From Ectobius pallidus (lineage: Eukaryota; Arthropoda; Insecta; Blattodea; Ectobiidae): 64,000 nt of DNA. The translations under genes and the position numbers were made by a program. The notes beneath the pieces are model-generated. The model did not search any database and was not told the origin of the DNA. It worked only from the letters and a program-made list of their open reading frames with translations. The DNA lies in the NCBI GenBank assembly GCA_964059195.1, contig CAXKWD010000005.1, positions 89,231,882 through 89,295,881 of the forward strand, given 5' to 3'. Position 1 is the stretch's first letter, and the number at the start of each line of letters is the position of its first letter. Shown here piece after piece: positions 1 through 12,979 of the stretch.

Positions 1-77
1 TCCTTTTCTACAATTTAAACGTGCCTACGCTAACGGTTGTTCGCATAGCTTTCTCTAAGAGAAATGGACATCTTGTA

Positions 78-488
78 AAGTCCAGTTACTCATTGCATGG
101 CCAGGCGGCTTCAAAGAGATAAACCATTAAGGTGGTGTTTCTTTATGCTAATTGATCTGACTATATCGGGTTTGGTTTCCGCTTTCCAAAACAAAAGCAA
201 CGTTGCAATACTCTCTCATTGTTATCACTGACGTCAGTTCTTCCCTCGCTTTAATCAATTCACACATGTTTATCGTTTACTGTAACTAGATCTTGCAACC
301 TCGCGTTCCACTCCACGTGGAGTTGACGAGTAGCTGTCATATCTGTCGCAGGACATTCTTAGATTTTGATTGGCTGGGGTAACTAGCTGATTCGTGCGGT
401 AAAAATAAAGAACATAGGTTGAGCTGTCGGCAAACTTTTCCTCCTGACGAAAGGAAGCCCCCTGGCCATGCAATGAATAACTGGACTA
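78..488 (-). mobile_element. MITE copy A, TAGTCCAGTTA terminal repeats
   Basis: A non-coding element bounded by inverted repeats of about 35 bp (outer word AGTCCAGTTA, then GCATGGCCAGGCGGCTTC) and flanked by TA. The interior matches, in opposite orientation, the element at 62077-62470. TA flanks suggest a Tc1/mariner-type non-autonomous element, which is an inference because no transposase is present. Short open frames inside it differ between the copies and are not genes. Confidence 0.75.
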
Positions 489-490
489 TA

Positions 491-545
491 GCAGCCGAAA
501 GCTCGGACCACGCTAATATTTTCACCCGGTTGGAATCCCGAGAAC
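491..545 (+). mobile_element. Penelope-like element terminal remnant
   Basis: The words GCCGAAAGCTC and GAATCCCGAGAAC, about 40 bp apart, resemble the terminal part of the palindromic Penelope-like insertion at 42411-42926 (GCCGAAAGCTC, then ACTGGAAACCCGAGAAC). MITE copy A abuts it on the left. Only the distal part, including the 3' half of a hammerhead-like core, is present. Confidence 0.45.
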
Positions 546-1208
546 CATCATAAATATACAATTAAGTTAATAATATAAAATTCGTCTTTTAAAATTTCCG
601 CAACACATTATCCAATTTTCCCCTTGAGAGACTATTGAAATCACCCCACGTGTTAACAAAAGATGATTGCATTGTAGTAAAAAGCTCCATTACTAGAATG
701 CACCACAACTCGGGGCAACGACTTCTAAAATACAGGCCTATGGACTCAGTTACAGGTTGATGTGAGTATAGGCTACTGCATTATCATATTATCCATGATA
801 GCTTAAGAAAATGAAGTGAAATATTATAAGCAGCCAACAGGTAGAAGTTTCGCTACGTATCTTCCATCAGATAAATATGTCTACAGGCATCTACCTAGAT
901 AGTTGAGCATGAGCAATCTGATTTTTTTTCCAGACAGAATTCACGAACACCACACTCTTCTCACTCTCTAATAATTATCAACATGGCGTTGTGCGCTTTG
1001 TCTCATAATTTCCAACATCTTAGCATTATCCATATTGCCCCGCTATTCAAATTCCCCCGTTTTACTCTAGTACTTAATTAAGTACAAAATGTCACGTATA
1101 TTTTCTGTTGCTGTTACCTTTTAATATGAATGAAAACATAAATCGACAGTAATTTAAAAACAATTGTTTTTCGGACCCAACCCAAGTATCAGCGTTAAGG
1201 AAAATCTA
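546..1208. other. No gene seen
   Basis: AT-rich sequence with stops in all frames. No repeat or homology was recognised. Confidence 0.5.
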
Positions 1209-2412
1209 TGTAGGGGAGCTCGGGTCTAGTTGGCTACAGGGTTTAGTTGGCACACTGTTAATAACTTGGCAACCCTGCGTTTTTGTGCAAGGACACTTAG
1301 ATATCTATTTGGTCATCTACCGTTAGCCTTTGTTACACATTTCTATTGTATTTGGAGCTTTTCTGTTCCTGCAGTGTGCTTTTGTACTCCCAGAGTACCT
1401 GCAAGTAAATATTTATCCCTCTGTAAAATGAAAGTTTACAACATCCGGTCCTAAGAAATAATTGCTTCTGTGGTGTCGGTGAGTAGTGAAGACTAGTAAC
1501 TACATGTCTGAGCAGTTTAAGGTTTATATTGGTGTTTTTTTCTGGCACAAAACCGAACCATATTTTCAACAGCATACGTTGGGGTAAGTTGGCACATTCA
1601 TTACGGGGTAAGTTGATTCACTGAGCCAACTAGCCTTGCCATTGAAATGTCTTAAAATTTTCCAACTAGAGGTTTATTTAATTGTTTATCCGTATTTTAG
1701 AAGCTATAAATATGCCAATAACACATGTGGTGTCAAATAGAACTTTATTTGTTTGAATTGTAATTCTGAAATTTCATATTAAGATATTTAAGTGATATTT
1801 GAGGCACTCAGAAGCAAAGTGATAGAAGTGACAAATTTGAAAAAAATTATATAAGTGCATATTTCAAATACATAACATCACTTCTGTTCAGAGAAAAAGT
1901 AATACAAGTGTAGGTTCTAGTGTACGTCACTGTAAAGTTAAAACACCATAGCCCTGCAATTTATTTTTTTAGTGCTATTTGAACTTCAAAGTGCTTTATC
2001 GTGAAAGAAACTAAATGTCACTTGTATCACTTTGCTTCTCAGGCCCTCATTTGTGATACCTGTTACTTTGGGCTGTGTAGATTGAATGCAAATGACATTT
2101 CCTTTTTTATATGTTTGAGTTATTGCTTCATTGAGTTTAGATTTTGTGTTATTTTTGTTACAACAATTTATTGTTTAACTTGTGCCAACATACCCCGACG
2201 ATGGGGTAAGTTGACACACGTGTCAAGGTTCAAATAAATTACAATTTCTTAGTTACCCTTTTGAAATATTGTTATAGGCTATTTTATTTTATAAACCTAC
2301 CTGAATAATTAAACTATTCAATAGATAAATTTACATAATAATGTTAACTATATTATAGCTCATAAAAATAAAAGTTTAAAATCTGTGCCAACTAGACCCG
2401 GGCTCCCCTACA
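1209..2412. mobile_element. 1.2-kb element with 25-bp terminal inverted repeats
   Basis: The left end GTAGGGGAGCTCGGGTCTAG and the right end CTAGACCCGGGCTCCCCTAC are inverted over about 25 bp with one mismatch, and both continue into GTTGGC/GCCAAC. The word GGGGTAAGTTG recurs near 1581, 1605 and 2203. No long reading frame exists, so this is a non-autonomous DNA element. I see no clear target-site duplication, so the superfamily is unassigned. Confidence 0.65.
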
Positions 2413-3856
2413 CTCGTCATATAATCTGACTATTTATGTATAAAGTTCTTGTGCGATTTTAATTGAAAAAAAAGTGTAACGTGCTCTTTTAATGAGAAAA
2501 TCATCTGGGCAGGCCCTTCTCCTTTAAGTTGTCCAAATTAGCTAAAAATTAAAAATAAGCTGCTTTAAGGAATAGCCTATTACATTTATTAAAAAAATGT
2601 GTTTTAAAGAATGGTGAAATGACTCAAGTTCACCTCGTCGCAGGCTGGCGCGCCACAACTGTTAAAAACAAACAAATGCGTTCTATGAAAAGTTCTTCTC
2701 GGGCTACCGACCGAGTCGAAGTTTTACTGCATGAGGTTCCCGCTTTCGGACTCTAAGTTTAGACATAAATGCATGCTTGAACATCTAGACAGTCTTCTCA
2801 ATCAGATTCCAGAAGATGGACTCAGAGCTGGAATCCGAATGGCCGAAACCTTATAAAATTTCAACTTGTCTAGGCCTGTCAAGAACTTAGCAATAGTATT
2901 CGCCGAGAAAATTTCAAATCATTCAGATGCTGTATAGGCCCTACACCTCAAAATATGTAACAATGAAGAGTAGCCTAATGCCATTCGTGGTGGACGAAAC
3001 CGTGATTTAGGTTTTTTCGCGATCTCCCGTTTCCCCTTTCATTCCACCAACACTCTCAATTTCATTTTACATTTCCCTTTCATCACCATTCTGTAGAATG
3101 TTTTTTCAATGATTAAGTAATTATACAATCAAATTATTTTGTTGGCCACGACAAGTTTTACCTTTTTGGCAGAGTATGAAAGTTCATATAACCATAGTGT
3201 AGGTAATTTCATCTGAATTATCTTTTACCTCGAACTGTCCACCTGGTATTTGGCAACGTACTGAGAAACATTAGTTTTATTAGAACTTCAGACCAGAATT
3301 TTCATCGCTTACTTATTTTTACATTTTATAACATATAAGAAAACATTAGTGTACCTTAAGACATAATTTTACGAGAGTCCTTCTTTTGAGTTTAGCACGT
3401 CTTAAAATAACTTAGAAGTGCTTTAGAAAAAAGAATGGAAGTCTATAAATATAATGTCTTAAAAATACCGCAAGAGTTTTTTTAGGGGCTCGAATATGCA
3501 ATAAGAAACACCGTGCAACTGTAATGAGAGTCGTTGATCAGCGATGTGTGAACCAGCCAGTAGCGGATATAGCGACGCGATATATCCGTCAACTGTTCTA
3601 AGACGAAGAGAGGAGGACGCCATGTCGCACGTTCCCTACGTGATGACGAACAAAATGGACTTCAATATATAACACTATGTCATTTCCTCCTTCTGCTACT
3701 GGGCTTTTCGTACAGAGGAGAGGGACCTTAGCTAAAAACAAACATCACGAGACATTAACTGTTCGTCTGAGGGTCAGTAATCTTAAAGGCCTTGACAAAG
3801 CCAAAGGTGAATTACAGACCATTTACTTGCTCTTTTTTTCCACGGTTACGAGGAAA
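2413..3856. other. No gene seen
   Basis: AT-rich non-coding sequence with many stops in all frames. Nothing is recognised before the microsatellite. Confidence 0.5.
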
Positions 3857-3906
<50 letters not shown>

Positions 3907-3928
3907 CATTATTATTATTATTATTTTA
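3857..3928. repeat. (ATT)n microsatellite
   Basis: An ATT/TTA trinucleotide tract with a single interruption. It explains the poly-Ile and poly-Leu open frames here. It may be the simple-repeat tail of the adjacent minus-strand LINE remnant. Confidence 0.9.
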
Positions 3929-4059
3929 TTTATGTTATTTATTGTATGAAACCCAAGAGATAAATACATCAACAGATTACCGAATGAGCAAATGCTCATG
4001 TTCGGGTTCAGTTCAGTTATTTATATTACACAATACACAATTATATACAAATACCAAAA

Positions 4060-4430
4060 GCAAAATATAACTCTAACTTAAAATCCAATACCTAGAATAA
4101 AGGTAATAAAAAGAAGATAAAAATGCAAAGTGGGGAACAAATCTGAAATCCTGTAGTATACTAATAAAATGGTTCTTTAAAATCTACCAATTACAGAGCG
4201 AAGTAAATTATAACCTATGAAATAAGATTTTTATATCTAATTATCGAATTTTTTGGCTCTTCATATTTACTATTTCTGGATGAGACTTAATCATGGAGTT
4301 ACAGAGTCTTGGACCATAATAATTGCTATGTTCAGAGCTAGAAGAGGTCAAGTATTTTTGTTCTATTAAAGGCAAGGTTTTATTTCTCCTTGTATTGTAG
4401 CTATTGGATCAGATACGAGTACGTTTAGAT
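4060..4430 (-). pseudogene. Non-LTR retrotransposon C-terminal remnant
   Basis: Read on the minus strand, one frame gives SYNTRRNKTLPLI and, about 20 residues later, NYYGPRLCNSMIKSHPEI. This resembles the C-terminal end of CR1/L2-like LINE proteins (typically NTR...YGPRLWNSLP...). Stop codons interrupt it on both sides. An ATT tract lies downstream in the element's orientation. The clade is uncertain. Confidence 0.5.
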
Positions 4431-4461
4431 ATTATTATTGTTATTGTATTTGTTGATAGGC

Positions 4462-4509
4462 CTATTATTATTATTATTATTATTATCATAATCATAATCA
4501 TCATCATCT
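4462..4509. repeat. ATT/ATC microsatellite
   Basis: A trinucleotide run grading from TAT into ATC units. Confidence 0.8.
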
Positions 4510-5921
4510 ACTTCTATAATTAAACTTGAAAAGTAGGCCTATTCGCTCGTTGATCTTTAAGTATTGTTCAATAACTAGCAGGCTTCACATGCAATTATTT
4601 ACTTAACCTTGAACCTTGTGTCATAGTTTACACTTATTGAGTTTATTTAGCCTACGTGCAGAGTTCAATATTGTGTCATTATTTTCAGTTCATTTTTAAA
4701 ATTCACTTCTTGGTAAAACTATTTTTCCATGCCGTGTAACGGGCTAAATTATCTATTAGGCCTATTTCTAAATAGAGAGATTAAAAGGCAATGATTTTAT
4801 GGCTGTCTGAACCTGCATTCGTCAATTGGATTTAGTTATGTTGTAAGGTAACTATTTCATGGCCGTCTGAACGTATAACCGTCAATTGCATTTATTCTTT
4901 GGTGCGTAAATGAATAAAATGCGTAAAGAAATTGGTTGAATTATTTAGGCACTTGTGTTATAAAACATCACCTTAGGCGCTAACCACATTGTTAAATATT
5001 ATTTAGCTTATTTGATGATCTGAAGTTTTGCTTTTATAGCAAGCTGCATTTTTGTCTAATCTTCCGGTTGCCATAGAAGTTGTAATATACTTAGGGCTAA
5101 TCTTTGTGAAAGATTTACAAAGATAGTTTATTTATCATTCGTATATAGACATAAAAAATATAATATTATACCACTACAATTGGTTTTACTGTCCAATGCG
5201 TATAGTTTCGCCGTGTAGTAGCGACGTCTTCCCCTACATCTTAGTACTGCGTGAAGCCTATACGGAAGGTTGCAGGCGCCAAACAACTTTCCTCTCTCAT
5301 GCCTGGCAATATTTTTATCATAGGTAATCCCACGAGAGTTGACGAGTTTATCGAAGCAGGAGCGAACTCGTCAACTCGAGTTGGATTTATTAAGACTATT
5401 CCATGAATAAAATGTAACGGATTAAAGCCTATAAATAATAATTACTTTCGTGCTTTGTTGTATAAAAACAAAACTAACAGTTGTGAGATCACGGCATACT
5501 ATGAATCAACTATCCATGAATTGCTTCGAGCTACCGTGGTATAATACAGTGGTACCAATTGTATATATAAGACATAGGTAATCCGTTTTTGTCTCTTCCA
5601 CACCATAAAAAAACACACACAGAGTGCATTTTAGGCTATTATATTTCAACTCAGAGGCAAAATATAAAACGATTGTTGAACATCGCTACGACTACAGTTA
5701 CTACCGTTGTTTGCACTGTTACATGGGCGTGGAAGTAAGGTATTTTGTAACTTATTATATTGCTTATCGAGCTGATTTAGATGGCAGTCAGTTTCGTATG
5801 GTTTAATTTATTAAATTATTTATTTATTTAACATTTTAGCCATGTTTCGCACCCCTTTCAGTTAAGAGCCTCCTAATTCCTGTAGTTACGCCGCTAATTG
5901 GAAAGCGTTACCTATAGTCCG

Positions 5922-6018
5922 ACAAATTAGAAAGAAATCTCCGAAGCCTGCGCGGAACGTAACTGCGCTTGCCGCAGCAATTACAGCTTCGTTCTGCGCA
6001 GATTTCTTCCTAATTTGT
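5922..6018. repeat. Short foldback (hairpin) repeat
   Basis: The 19-bp arms ACAAATTAGAAAGAAATCT and AGATTTCTTCCTAATTTGT are inverted with one mismatch around a GC-richer centre. It is probably a small foldback MITE. Confidence 0.55.
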
Positions 6019-6024
6019 AGGAAT

Positions 6025-7920
6025 ATAATACCAAATACCGACCTCATACCAGACCATTTCAATTTACAACCACTGCTGGATTTGTATATAGAGCATCCTG
6101 TACTCTGTGAAATATAATTTATTTGAAAGTCTCATGAAAATCTTAATATTCCCAGGTTTTAGTACCAGCAGCATCTTGTAAATCAAGTGTAGAGATTTTA
6201 AGATTATACGAGTACGATCTTGAAGATATTCACAGTGCTTTCACGTTGAATACTTCCTGATTTGTGAAACGTTAAAATTAATGTTTCGAGCTGTGTGGTG
6301 GCGCCCCGGTTAAAGTGATGCTGTCAGCATGTTGCGAGGTGCTGATGATGGCGAATGTCAGCAGCCCATGAAAGTGCAGCATTGCTCGAGCTGCAATGCG
6401 AAGACGACAGATTCACAACTCGAGGCTTCGTGCATGAGAGCACCAAGTGCGAAGTCTAGCCGTTTTAAATGTTTTCTGTAATTCCGCTAGAAATCCAGGA
6501 TTCAAACTTGTTCTCAGTCCGCGATGTTACCACCTACGTAAGCCCCGATTTCGGGTTCTTTGCACCCTGGGAAAAGTTTTAACGACCCCTTTCATTTTTT
6601 CTTTACTTTTACCTCCACCCCAGTATTCCAATAGCATTTTATTGTTGAAAGTAATCAAATCACTTTGTACTACAAAACAAAATTCAATTTTTTTAAATAA
6701 AATAAAAGTAATTATGTTTTGGCGAAAATGCATGATTGTTATTGTAATTTCATTTACAAAAACTCGCCTAAAAGCTCTAACAATATTTGCAATAAAGCAA
6801 TCTTTGAAATTTTACAAAAACATTTAATATAAGGTAATTTTAAAACATTTGTTGATTTTAATTAAAGTAACTTAGTCTAAGTTCATAAAAATGTGTAATG
6901 TAGGTACATTAAAACCAACATTAAAAAACACTTTATTGCTTTATTTCTACTTTATAATGAGAATCTAAAACTCGTCCTAACTTTTTTTTAGTGATTGACG
7001 TTTAATTCTATTAGATTCAATCGACCCAAAGTTTATTTTACAATTGTTTCCCTGGATTTTCTCTTTGCTAACTCATCTTCAATTTCTGCACTGCCAAGAC
7101 AATGAACTAGAACCTCTCACGTTGAGAAACAGCCATTCAAATCCTGCAAACTGCATGTCCCTTTGCATCGGAGGGCTGTTTCGCGATCGTTGTAAAACCA
7201 CAGCGGGTACAATATGTTGTTATAATATAATACATGTTTTTAATTATAAAAAATCCCCTTGAAAATTTTCCGCCTTAAGCAAATGCTGTCTGCGCCGAGG
7301 CAACCTCACTCCGTTTGAATTGTATGAATATATCAATTAACTGCAAACTGTGTATTACATAATTCAAAACAACACCTTCAAAATATTCTAGCGTAATTTT
7401 TTACTATGAGTGCTATTTATATGGGCCTTTATGATCACCATCAGCCCGTGGAGACCCTTAGGGTTATCGTAGCGAACTGCGATAAGGAAGGTATTCATAC
7501 AACAGATTCAAAATACATCAGTAAATGAGATTTTACCCGAAAGCGCCAAATTAAAAAATTACGTAAAATTAATTAATACAGTATTGAGTTTGAAAATAAA
7601 ACTGTACGAAAAAAAAAACAAGCTGTGTGTTGTAGCATTGTAGAACGTTAAGAGAAACTGTCCCTGGGTAGTAGTATTTTTATTTTTAATCTCTTCCTGA
7701 AAATACAGGCTGCTATCTTGACAAAGATTAACGAAAGATCTTTTATTACTAATTCTATAAATTAACTAGTATATTAACAAATTGCTATAACTCTTTAGCT
7801 CATATGTATTTTTTTTTCGTTCTCGACCAACAACATAAGTTATAGGCTAAGAATGAGTATGAAATCACTCAATCACAGGTTTGATTCGTTCAATGTGTAT
7901 CGACACTTGTTTTATGATGT
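6025..7920. other. No gene seen
   Basis: A somewhat GC-richer patch (6290-6480) is followed by AT-rich sequence. A 126-codon open frame at 6447-6827 is low in complexity in its second half and matches no family I know. Confidence 0.45.
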
Positions 7921-7928
7921 GTTAAAGA

Positions 7929-8080
7929 CAGTGGCGGACGCAGAATATTTTCGGGGGGGGGGATTTGAATAGGTAGAAAGAATACTGAAAAAATTAATCA
8001 ACTTACATATAAAATATCAAATTAGTTTATAAAACTGGCCTTTTTTTCAAATAGGGGTATCCCCCCTGCGTCCGCCACTG
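7929..8080. mobile_element. 152-bp hAT MITE
   Basis: The ends CAGTGGCGGACGCAG and CTGCGTCCGCCACTG are perfect inverted repeats. Identical 8-bp flanks GTTAAAGA lie at 7921-7928 and 8081-8088. An 8-bp duplication with CAG ends is the hAT signature. There is no coding capacity. Confidence 0.9.
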
Positions 8081-8088
8081 GTTAAAGA

Positions 8089-9765
8089 CACCTCTTTTCT
8101 TTATATTCCAATCAGGTTGCAGAATCTCTAGGCAGTGATTTACTCATACACCACCATGGTCATGGTACATTAAGATTTATTCTGGAAATGAAGGGAATTA
8201 CGCTTACATCTGTTCAGGAATCGGCATTATAATATTTCATGGGAAATACATTCCATAGTTAAGCAACGTTGGGATTTAAGTAATTCCCTGCTGTAATCAT
8301 TATAAACACATAATCTCAACAGCATAAATGAAAAAGCCTACATCTATTCCTCATGCGCAATATATTTCAAGGAACAGCATTACTTACGATTGTGCATTGC
8401 TAGGAACTACGACAATAATATAATTACGTTTAACGCAAGGTATTTTTAATATTCCAGCAAACAACACATGAATAAACGGATGTCTATTAACTACCGGATT
8501 TCTACTTGGTTTAGGCTACGATCATATTTTGTTAGGAGAAATCAGTCACATTGATTATAATTTCATGAGTGCCTCTTAAAAGTATTATTTCAATCTAAAA
8601 TTCTATTGAAATAATTAAAATAAGGATTTATTTTAAAAACTGGTTATTGCATATTATTCGTTACAGTCATTATAAATTCAACTCGTGAGTTGGAACTAAC
8701 CTAGATACTTCCCTTGGGACTTCGTCGATCGTGAATTTATCGGCGATTTCCAAGTCACTCGTAACATTACCTATGATAATATTAGTTACATGTTATGAAA
8801 TGCCTATTAGGCCTATGTTTAAAGAATGTCATCACGAAGAGCTGCTAACCTTGCTTCTTTGTTGATAAAGCAAAGGAACCTCTTAATACGTGAAGAGCTT
8901 AGAAGATATACCATATTATTGTACATAGGCCTATGTACAGCTTCCATTGGCAATGAGCCTCTGACTCCTAGGATCAGTCCCCTGAAGGGGGGGGGGAGGC
9001 GGGTTGGGAACGACCCTAAACACTTCTGCGATTCGGCCAATTGTGCCAACCTCCGGTAATGAAATTATGTATATGCCCAACGGCCCTCCGTCAACAGACC
9101 CCACCGCGAGCCCCTACGGAACTCCCCTACATCCAGCAGGTACCTTTACCATGCCACGCGTGTCGCTGCCTCGGTACCTCCTCTGACTCCTATCAGCAGA
9201 CCTCTCACTTCGATATTATAGAGGTTATACCTGTCTTTATAAAAGGGAACTGCTGGAACATAAATATATTTTTTCTTCATCCACCTCGACTGGTCCATTA
9301 TACTGTATAACCTTTTCACTCTCTGGATTTGATCGATCCTTTGAGAACTGCCGTTCGTTAGTTGCCATACCATCAACTTTTTCGTGCACTGAAAACCATT
9401 GCTACGAATAGTGTTAGGGTTATTCCATACAAAATAGTAGGTCGAAAAATCCTCTGTCACCTTTTTATGTTCAGTTTTTCATTCCACTAGAGTCTAGCCT
9501 GAGTTAATATAAACACATTTCTATAAGAACCCTGGAAGTAATAGTTTTTATGATATGAGATTTGAAATATTTGTTTATTTACATTAATCCCTTTATGTAT
9601 TAATTTTTCCCTGGCCTCGCTATAATTCTAATTATGCGTATAAGTTCAGCTTCCGAGATAACTTAGAATTAATTTATCTTGTAATATTTTCTTTAAGTTC
9701 TTTTAATGCATGGGGTTTGAACTTGACACTTTTTCAATTTCCCCCGTAAATAATAGTCATATACT
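8089..9765. other. No gene seen
   Basis: Short overlapping frames at 8819-9460 on both strands show no recognisable motif. There is a poly-G tract near 8988. Confidence 0.45.
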
Positions 9766-9900
9766 GTTAGAAGTACTTAAAGAAAATTTCACAAGAGAAA
9801 TTAACTCTATCTCGGAAGCTGAACTTATGTGCGTGAAAGAAAATTTCCTAAAAAGGTGCCAGTGTTGTGTGGATGCAAGAGAAGGACATATCTTGTGATG
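9766..9900 (+). pseudogene. Mariner/Tc1-like transposase C-terminal fragment
   Basis: The translation carries [20 protein letters not shown] followed by CQCCVDAREGH. This is the closing segment typical of IS630-Tc1-mariner transposases (I..I..E.L..V..NF..R...C...GGH). The catalytic domain is missing. Related copies lie at 22760-23153 (minus) and 23590-23760 (plus). Confidence 0.6.
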
Positions 9901-10283
9901 AGGTACGTGGCTATTTTCATTGTAATTTTAATTGCAATTATGAGAACCTGAACCATTACACCGTTAGCGGCTTTATTTGCGTAGATATTTATCATTCAAT
10001 TTGTATAATTCATTTTCCAAGTAATGTAAAAATAGAGTTAGAAATAATATTAAAATATATAATATAGTGCTAATGAAACATAAGTAAAATGTAGTATGTT
10101 AAAAATGTAATATTCATATTATTGTACATGTATTGAATATTTGTATATAAATGATTAATTTGTAAATGTATATGTGTTAAACTTTTAAAAAAATGTAGTT
10201 TTTAAGTATATGTAAACTTATAGGTATAGGATAATGAAAAACACTGTAAGTTACTGTGTAAGAAAATAAACTAACTAACCAAC

Positions 10284-10372
10284 CCAATCGGGAGTTAGAG
10301 CTGTGGCCGCCGCGACACAGAAACCCGCACGATTGGCCAACTCTTACGTGAGACTCATTGCATCATGCCTTA
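10284..10372 (+). repeat. Repeat shared with two other mariner-fragment loci
   Basis: A GC-rich segment (GGGAGTTAGAGCTGTG, then TTGGCCAACTCTTACGTG) recurs at about 23825-23895 and, inverted, at about 22780-22840, each time near a mariner transposase tail. It is probably part of the same element or a shared composite. Confidence 0.55.
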
Positions 10373-10642
10373 GGTCACGTACATGTTGGAGCGACGATAA
10401 ACTAAAAGAAGCAATGCTGTTCCACCAAGAAAGTGATAGCATTGATTAACACTGAGGTATTCATATTGGAGAAATGATAAAACTTATAATATCGTAACAA
10501 TATCGAATATTGATCTATTGTGGGATCTCCATAGTGATAAACGAAAATATAAAATATTTAATAGTAAAGTACCACAATAAGCAAAACACAATGGCTTGAA
10601 ACTTCCAATAGTAAATTAAAATATATTGTATCTTGTAAAAAC

Positions 10643-12202
10643 CAGCGGTGCCCCCCCCCCAAACTTCATGACTCACCCCCTAAACTTCATTACTCATCCC
10701 CCAACCTAATTGGCTGTCGACAAGGGCGCCCATATATTATTTTCTAGGGGGGGGGCAATTTTTAAAATTAATTTTGTTTTTGTCGCTTTAACTTCTTGGG
10801 CCACTTTGTAACATTATATTAATAATATAATAAGTGCAACAATGACGTAGTCAGAAAATAATTGCGGGGAGGGTCGAAAGTGCCGGGGGGGTTTGGAATA
10901 CCCCCCAAAAAGGGGGTCGGGGGTCCATCCCCAGAAAATTTTAAAATATTGAACTAATCAAAATCACATTTTACGCTATTTTAGCACAGAAAAACTAGTT
11001 AGGAAATTTGTTTACCATACTCGAAGACATGCCAATGTAAATAAAAAATCATTACCTAAGTGGGAGGTCCACCCCCAGAAAATGTTTAAATACTGAACTA
11101 ATGAAAATCACATTTTACGCTATTTTAGCACTCAAAACTAGTTAGGAAATTTGTTTACCATGCTCTAAGACATGCCAATGTAAACAAGAAAATGTCACCT
11201 AAGTCGTATGTCCACCCCCGGGAAATTTTTAAATACTGAACTAATGAAAATAACATTTTACGCTATTTTAGCACTGAAAAACTAGTTAGGAAATTTGATT
11301 ATCATACTCTAAGACATGCCAATGTAAATAAGAAATCATTACGTAAGTGGGGGTCCACCCCCGGAAATTTTTTAAATATTGAACTAATGAAAATCACATT
11401 TTACGCTATGTTAGCACTAAAAAACTAGCTTGGAAAAGTCGGGTGTCCACCCGCGGGAAGTTTTTAAATGTTGAACTAATGAATATCACATTTTACGCTA
11501 TTTTAGCACTGAAAAACTAGTTAGCAAATTTGTTTACTATACTCTAAGACATAGAAACTTAAACAAGAAATTGTTACTTAAGTTATAATACTTATTACTA
11601 TTTATAAGAAAAGTTGAATAACACATGGAACAGTGGACATAATAGGCCTACTCATTATGTTATGAAAAGAAAATAACTGCTATATCATATTTGACACACC
11701 AACAAATCTTGTTTAATTAAATAAATATTTTTTTACATACAAATATAAAATTTTAGGTTTTGAATTTTGGGTGTCCAAACCCCTTGGACCCCCCTTTCCT
11801 AATCCTCTGTGGATTCTGCTTCCATGTTGTCGATTTAGTAAAACTTCTGCAAACTTTTTGTGTCTTAACTGACTTTCAAATAATTGTCTTAAAAGAAAAA
11901 CACCTGACTATAATAATTATTAATATACATTTTTTTCCTTGCGCCCCCCGCCCCCCCGCCCCCCCCCTAAGGGCGCCCAAGGCTGCTGAAATTCTTCATC
12001 TTTATCTTTATAAAGAATTAGAAGAGACCTTTTGAAGTTATAGAACTTGACCGTTTTTATTTTTAACATATAAAACGCTAATTTTGCAACAATTTTCAAC
12101 CCCCTCCCCAGAAAATTCATAAAACGATAATATTTTGCCTCCTCCCCAGAAATTTCAATGACGTAGTCTGCGTCTTAAGCCCCCCCCCCCGTGGGCACGC
12201 CT
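10643..12202. mobile_element. 1.56-kb non-autonomous hAT-type element
   Basis: The ends CAGCGGTGCCC and GGGCACGCCT are imperfect inverted repeats, flanked by identical GTAAAAAC at 10635-10642 and 12203-12210. The subterminal regions are rich in C/G runs. The word AATGACGTAGTC occurs near both ends (about 10843 and 12158), in the same orientation. The middle holds tandem repeats. No transposase frame is seen. Confidence 0.75.
10922..11585. repeat. Tandem repeat, about 143-bp unit
   Basis: About 4.5 units begin near 10922, 11068, 11210, 11352 and 11447. Each contains GAACTAATGAAAATCACATT and TTTACGCTATTTTAGCACT. The fourth unit is shortened to about 95 bp. All lie inside the hAT-type element. 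Confidence 0.85.
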
Positions 12203-12214
12203 GTAAAAACTTAC

Positions 12215-12501
12215 CATACTCAACCAGACATCTGTCTTGTAGACATCAAATACTGATCAATCTGCTACGCATTGGACACACAATACTTACCAGTGACTAT
12301 TTAATGAAATAAGATACCTCCTCCAGATTGTACTATATGTAACCAAGACCTAACTGTTAAACACATCATCCAAGATTGTACTCTATATAACCGACAACAT
12401 CAGTTCCTGAGTCCAAATATATATGCCCTTGGTGATTCAGTTAAGTGCCATAAAGTAGTAACATTCTTCAAACCAACTGGATTAATTCATTCTATTCTAT
12501 G
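12215..12501 (+). pseudogene. Non-LTR retrotransposon C-terminal zinc-finger remnant
   Basis: LRIGHT occurs in one frame. After a frameshift, PPPDCTICNQDLTVKHIIQD, then C and TLYNRQ, follow and run to a stop at 12501. The spacing CxxC...H...C after LRIGHTxLT is the C-terminal finger of Jockey-like and related LINE proteins. It is only a fragment and carries a stop at the frame change. Confidence 0.65.
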
Positions 12502-12979
12502 AAGTTGAATATTAAATGTTTTAACGTATAGTCGGAAGTTTCAATTTACTTACATAGAGCATATTAAAAAAGGGTTGTCTTGTCCTATACTATATTTTAT
12601 ATAGGTTAACTCAGATATAAAAAGATATATTGTCAAATTTAACAGTATAATCTGAATGATTGGGTTCTTTTATCGTTTTTCCAGGATGAACACTATATTT
12701 TCATGAACTTATGCTTCGCTAGTATCGTCGCTATTATCTTTTATCGTCGCTCCAACATGCACGCAGCCTTATATAATAAATTTGTTTTTGTAACAAAAGA
12801 TATTTCGCTAATCTTAGTCAAGATGGAAGCTTGTATTATCAGGAAGGAAAATATTAAAAATAATGTGTATGGAAAGTATGTGATGTGCTTATATTTTGAA
12901 ATCCCCGCCTTGTATTTCCCAGGAACGATGAAGAATAAAATATGAAAAACATCTGTTTTTGCAAGTAGTTTAACTATTG
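12502..12979. other. No gene seen
   Basis: AT-rich sequence upstream of the E2 promoter. Short frames without motifs. Confidence 0.4.

Noticed and set aside
3677..4070. Two 90-codon frames rich in Ile and Leu
   Set aside because: They are produced by the ATT microsatellite and have no domain.
6447..6827. 126-codon open frame
   Set aside because: Low complexity in its second half, no start context, and no family recognised.
8819..9460. Overlapping frames on both strands
   Set aside because: No motif, no splice logic, and codon use that looks random.
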